Shown in pieces: positions 32,413 through 34,822 of a stretch of 34,822 nucleotides of DNA. The notes under the pieces were generated by a model. It searched no databases and was not told the DNA's origin. It saw only the letters and a list, made by a program, of their open reading frames with translations. Numbering within the stretch: the first letter of the stretch is position 1; each line of letters opens with the position of its first letter. The DNA is from Pseudomonadota bacterium. GTDB taxonomy: Bacteria; Pseudomonadota; Alphaproteobacteria; Rhizobiales; Xanthobacteraceae. Position numbers and translations under genes: made by a program. The stretch spans positions 1 through 34,822 of the forward strand of contig JAKAPE010000011.1 of the NCBI GenBank assembly GCA_021811945.1. The letters are read 5' to 3'.

Positions 32413-34538
32413 GTCTGACTCTCCGCGGTCAGCACGCTCGTGCCGACGGCATCGACAGCGAGCGCAAATCCATCCGGCAGGATGATCGTGGTGTTCACCG
32501 TCTCGATCACGGCTGGGCCCCGCATCCGGTTGCCGTGGCGCAGCCGGTCGCCATCGTAGACAGCGACCTCGGCGAAGCCGCCGCGTTCCGGGAGATAGAT
32601 CGGGCGCGCGCCCTTGCGCGCCGCCGTGGCATCCTCGCCCGCGTGCGGCTCCGCCGCAAGCACCGGCTTCTGTACGAGGCCGGTAGCGACGAGGCGGATA
32701 TTGATCAGGTCGACAGCAGTACGTTCTTCGCCGAGGTCGTAGCCATAGAGTCGATTGTGCTCGCGATGGAACAAGCTTCGGATGGCGTCGAAGTCGGCAC
32801 TGCGCAACACCGCCTCCGGCACATCCACCGTGACTTCGTGATATTGTCCGCTGTAGCGCAGGTCGAGCTGAAGGGCGAATCGCCGTCTGTCGGCAGCGAC
32901 CCCCTCCGCCGCGAGCAACGCTTGCCCTTGCGCGAGCATATCGTCGAGCTTTGCCAGCACGGCCTTGTGGTCGAGCAACGCGGCGTCGAGCGTGCCGGCG
33001 TGGCTGCGCACGAAGTGATGCTTCAGGTCCGAACGCAGCATGCCGGCAGCGCAGAAGATCGCCGCTTCGCGGGGGACGAGCACGCGGCGGATGCCGAGCT
33101 CGCGGGCGATCATGCAGGCGTGGATTGCACCTGCGCCGCCGGCGCAGATGAGCGGAAATTCGCGTGGATCGTAACCCTTCTGGACGGAAATTGCGCGAAT
33201 GGCCGAGGCCATATTCACATTCATGATCCGGTACATGCCGGCCGCGGCTGCGGTCACGTGAAGGCCGAGCGGCTTGGCGATGCGCTCGGCGACGGCCGTC
33301 CATGCCGCCTCGCGATCGAGCCGCAGGCGGCCGCCGGCAAAAAAATCGGGATTAAGATAGCCGAGCAGCAGATTGCCGTCGCTGCAGGTCGGTTCGACGC
33401 CGCCTAATCCATAGCAGACCGGCCCCGGCTTGGCGCCGGCGCTTTGCGGGCCCATGCGCAAGAGGCCGCCCTCGTCGATCCAGGCGATCGAGCCGCCACC
33501 GGCGCCGATGGTGACGATCTCCATGCTCGGCAGAGCGAGCGCCATGCGCTCGACGCTGCCGTTGTTGGTCACCGCGGGAACGCCGTCCTTGACCAGGGCG
33601 GCATCGAAGCTGGTGCCGCCCATGTCCATGGTGATGAAGCTGTTCTCGCCGTGCGCCGCCATGTAGGCGAGGCCGGCCACGGGCGCCGCCGCCGGTCCCG
33701 ACAGCAGCGTGCTTGCCGCGAGATCGGCAACCGCGCGCGGAGCGCTGACGCCGCCGTTCGACTGCATCACCAGGAGGATACCGCCGTAGCGGGCAGCCGC
33801 AAGCATTTTCAAGAGGTTATTGAGATAGCGACCGAGCACGGGCCCGACGGCGGCGTTGAGGACCGTGGTGCTGACGCGCTCATAGAAGCGCACCTGCGGC
33901 AGTACGCGCGAGGAGACCGAGAGGAACACGTCGCCAAGCAGTTCGCACAGCCGCTTCGCCGCCATCTCCTCATTTGCAGAGCAGGCATAGGAATGCATGA
34001 AGCAGACGGCAACGGCCTCGACTTTGGCCGCACGCAGCGTTTCCGCGGCGCCATCGACGTCGGCGATATCGAGGGCGGTCATGATCTCGCCCTCGGCGTT
34101 GACGCGCTCGGTTATCGGCAGGCGCAGGGTGCGCGGCACGAGCGGCGCCGGGGCGCGATACTTGTTGTCGTAGAGCTTCTCGCGGATGCCGCGCCGCATC
34201 TCCAGCGCGTCGCGAAACCCGCGCGTGGTGAGAAGGCCGGTGCGCGCGGTCTTGCCGGTCAATATCGCATTGGTCGTCACCGTCGTGCCGTGCACGATGA
34301 TGTCGACGCCCGCGAGGAACTCGGACAGACCCCGCCCGTACTCCTGCGCCAGCTCGGTGAGCCCGTCGATCACCGCAATGGACGGATCGTCCGGCGTCGA
34401 CAACACCTTGCGGATGCGGTTGCCGCCGGCCTCGTCCATCACCAGGAAGTCGGTGAACGTCCCGCCAACGTCGATGCCGATCCGCAAGCCGGCCGCGCGC
34501 GGAGCCGTTGTTGGTATGTCGGGGGCTGCGGCTGGCAT
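32409..34538 (-). CDS. hyuA: HyuA-type ATP-binding subunit (hydantoinase A/oxoprolinase family), copy 2
   Basis: A 709-residue ASKHA-fold protein and first gene of the 8-gene minus-strand operon. Nucleotide motifs are LRIGIDVGGTFTDFLV, IIVHGTTVTTNAIL, LLSGPAAAPVAG, FITMDMGGTSFDAA, TIGAGGGSIAW and CAGGAGAIHACM. Compared with copy 1 it has a short Ala/Pro-rich leader (MPAAAPDIPTTAPRAAG). The ATG at 34538 is preferred; the track's TTG at 34556 adds six residues without a Shine-Dalgarno, and neither start has a good one. The two HyuA copies share long blocks, such as DALEMRRGIRE, RFYERVSTT and GPQSAGA.PGP.CYG, so they descend from one ancestor but sit in separate transcription units. Confidence 0.93.
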   Translation of the reverse strand: MPAAAPDIPTTAPRAAGLRIGIDVGGTFTDFLVMDEAGGNRIRKVLSTPDDPSIAVIDGLTELAQEYGRGLSEFLAGVDIIVHGTTVTTNAILTGKTARTGLLTTRGFRDALEMRRGIREKLYDNKYRAPAPLVPRTLRLPITERVNAEGEIMTALDIADVDGAAETLRAAKVEAVAVCFMHSYACSANEEMAAKRLCELLGDVFLSVSSRVLPQVRFYERVSTTVLNAAVGPVLGRYLNNLLKMLAAARYGGILLVMQSNGGVSAPRAVADLAASTLLSGPAAAPVAGLAYMAAHGENSFITMDMGGTSFDAALVKDGVPAVTNNGSVERMALALPSMEIVTIGAGGGSIAWIDEGGLLRMGPQSAGAKPGPVCYGLGGVEPTCSDGNLLLGYLNPDFFAGGRLRLDREAAWTAVAERIAKPLGLHVTAAAAGMYRIMNVNMASAIRAISVQKGYDPREFPLICAGGAGAIHACMIARELGIRRVLVPREAAIFCAAGMLRSDLKHHFVRSHAGTLDAALLDHKAVLAKLDDMLAQGQALLAAEGVAADRRRFALQLDLRYSGQYHEVTVDVPEAVLRSADFDAIRSLFHREHNRLYGYDLGEERTAVDLINIRLVATGLVQKPVLAAEPHAGEDATAARKGARPIYLPERGGFAEVAVYDGDRLRHGNRMRGPAVIETVNTTIILPDGFALAVDAVGTSVLTAESQT

Positions 34539-34822
34539 GCGGGAGCTGCTGATCAATTCGAACGATAGCGAAGGTCACGGTTTGGCCGCGCGCGAATCGC
34601 CGCGCACGGCAATTCCAGAAATATCTTAAATTTCAACTATTTTACGCGCAATAAGGGCGCGACATTGGCGGACCAGTCAATTAAGTGCACTGTCACCGTA
34701 ATGCGTAATGGCCGTGTCAAGGAGAAATCGCCGCAATTACATAGGTACAAATAACGGCCTCTGCCGAGCTTTTCGATTCCAGATCAAATGCTTAGCCGAA
34801 AACTCGCGGCAACTTCGGACTA
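34539..34822. other. AT-rich upstream region of the hyuA2 operon
   Basis: No gene is supported in the last 284 bases. From about 34620 to 34770 the DNA is clearly more AT-rich (ATATCTTAAATTTCAACTATTTT and AATTACATAGGTACAAATAACGG), as expected of a regulatory region. No clear long inverted repeat was found, and no regulator gene is visible on this side. Confidence 0.5.
34623..34651 (-). promoter_or_regulatory. Weak candidate promoter of the hyuA2-mutase operon
   Basis: On the minus strand TTGCGC (34651-34646) and TAAGAT (34628-34623) are 17 bases apart, about 85 bases before the hyuA start, in an AT-rich patch unlike the surrounding DNA. A TTGACT further upstream has no well-spaced -10. Matches are modest. 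Confidence 0.3.

Noticed and set aside
1-34822. CRISPR arrays, tRNA/rRNA genes, insertion sequences, phage genes
   Set aside because: No regularly spaced repeats, no transposase or integrase motifs, and no cloverleaf-like segment noticed; space is almost fully occupied by metabolic genes.

Overview
The window looks like high-GC alphaproteobacterial DNA, probably Hyphomicrobiales (Bradyrhizobium/Rhodopseudomonas-like). This is inferred from GC-rich codon use, pervasive ATGA stop/start overlaps, a LivM-LivG fusion, Hyu and Cox-like paralogues, and a short 'CCCGCTTTCGCGGG' REP-like element. No rRNA, tRNA, IS element, phage gene or CRISPR array was seen. Nearly every base lies in what reads as a large catabolic island.

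Region A (2-6408, + strand): a 5'-truncated gene for a stand-alone PEP-synthase-type ATP-grasp half, coupled to three genes of a split biotin-dependent carboxylase (carrier protein, biotin carboxylase, pyruvate-carboxylase-type carboxyltransferase). A 290-bp spacer with a possible amidase remnant follows, then a fused 3-hydroxyacyl-CoA dehydrogenase/enoyl-CoA hydratase.

Region B (23721 down to 6558, - strand): a run of genes led by a GntR/FCD regulator: thiolase, acyl-CoA ligase, HyuA, HyuB, a three-subunit molybdenum hydroxylase (FAD, 2Fe-2S and Mo subunits), a class III CoA-transferase, and a branched-chain-type ABC importer (binding protein, LivH, LivM-LivG fusion, LivF). The regulator has a good candidate promoter with a GTATAC-type inverted repeat between -35 and -10.

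Region C (23811-24790, + strand): an EthD-domain protein coupled to an orphan HigA-like DNA-binding protein, divergent from the GntR gene.

Region D (34538 down to 24800, - strand): a tightly packed operon encoding a second HyuA/HyuB pair, a methylmalonyl-CoA-epimerase-like VOC protein, a PaaK-like CoA ligase, an atypical SDR, an acyl-CoA dehydrogenase, and the B12-binding and catalytic subunits of a methylmalonyl-CoA-type mutase.

Working model (inference): a substrate is imported by the Liv system and hydroxylated by the Mo enzyme. A lactam or carbonyl intermediate is acted on by ATP-dependent HyuAB enzymes (ring opening or carboxylation), the product is converted to a CoA thioester by ligases or CoA transfer, and it is degraded by beta-oxidation steps, with a branched dicarboxyl-CoA handled by the epimerase-like and mutase proteins. 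The substrate cannot be named from sequence. The unusual points are two HyuAB pairs that share the same altered metal-site motif, the split PEP-synthase half next to a biotin carboxylase, and an SDR lacking the catalytic lysine.
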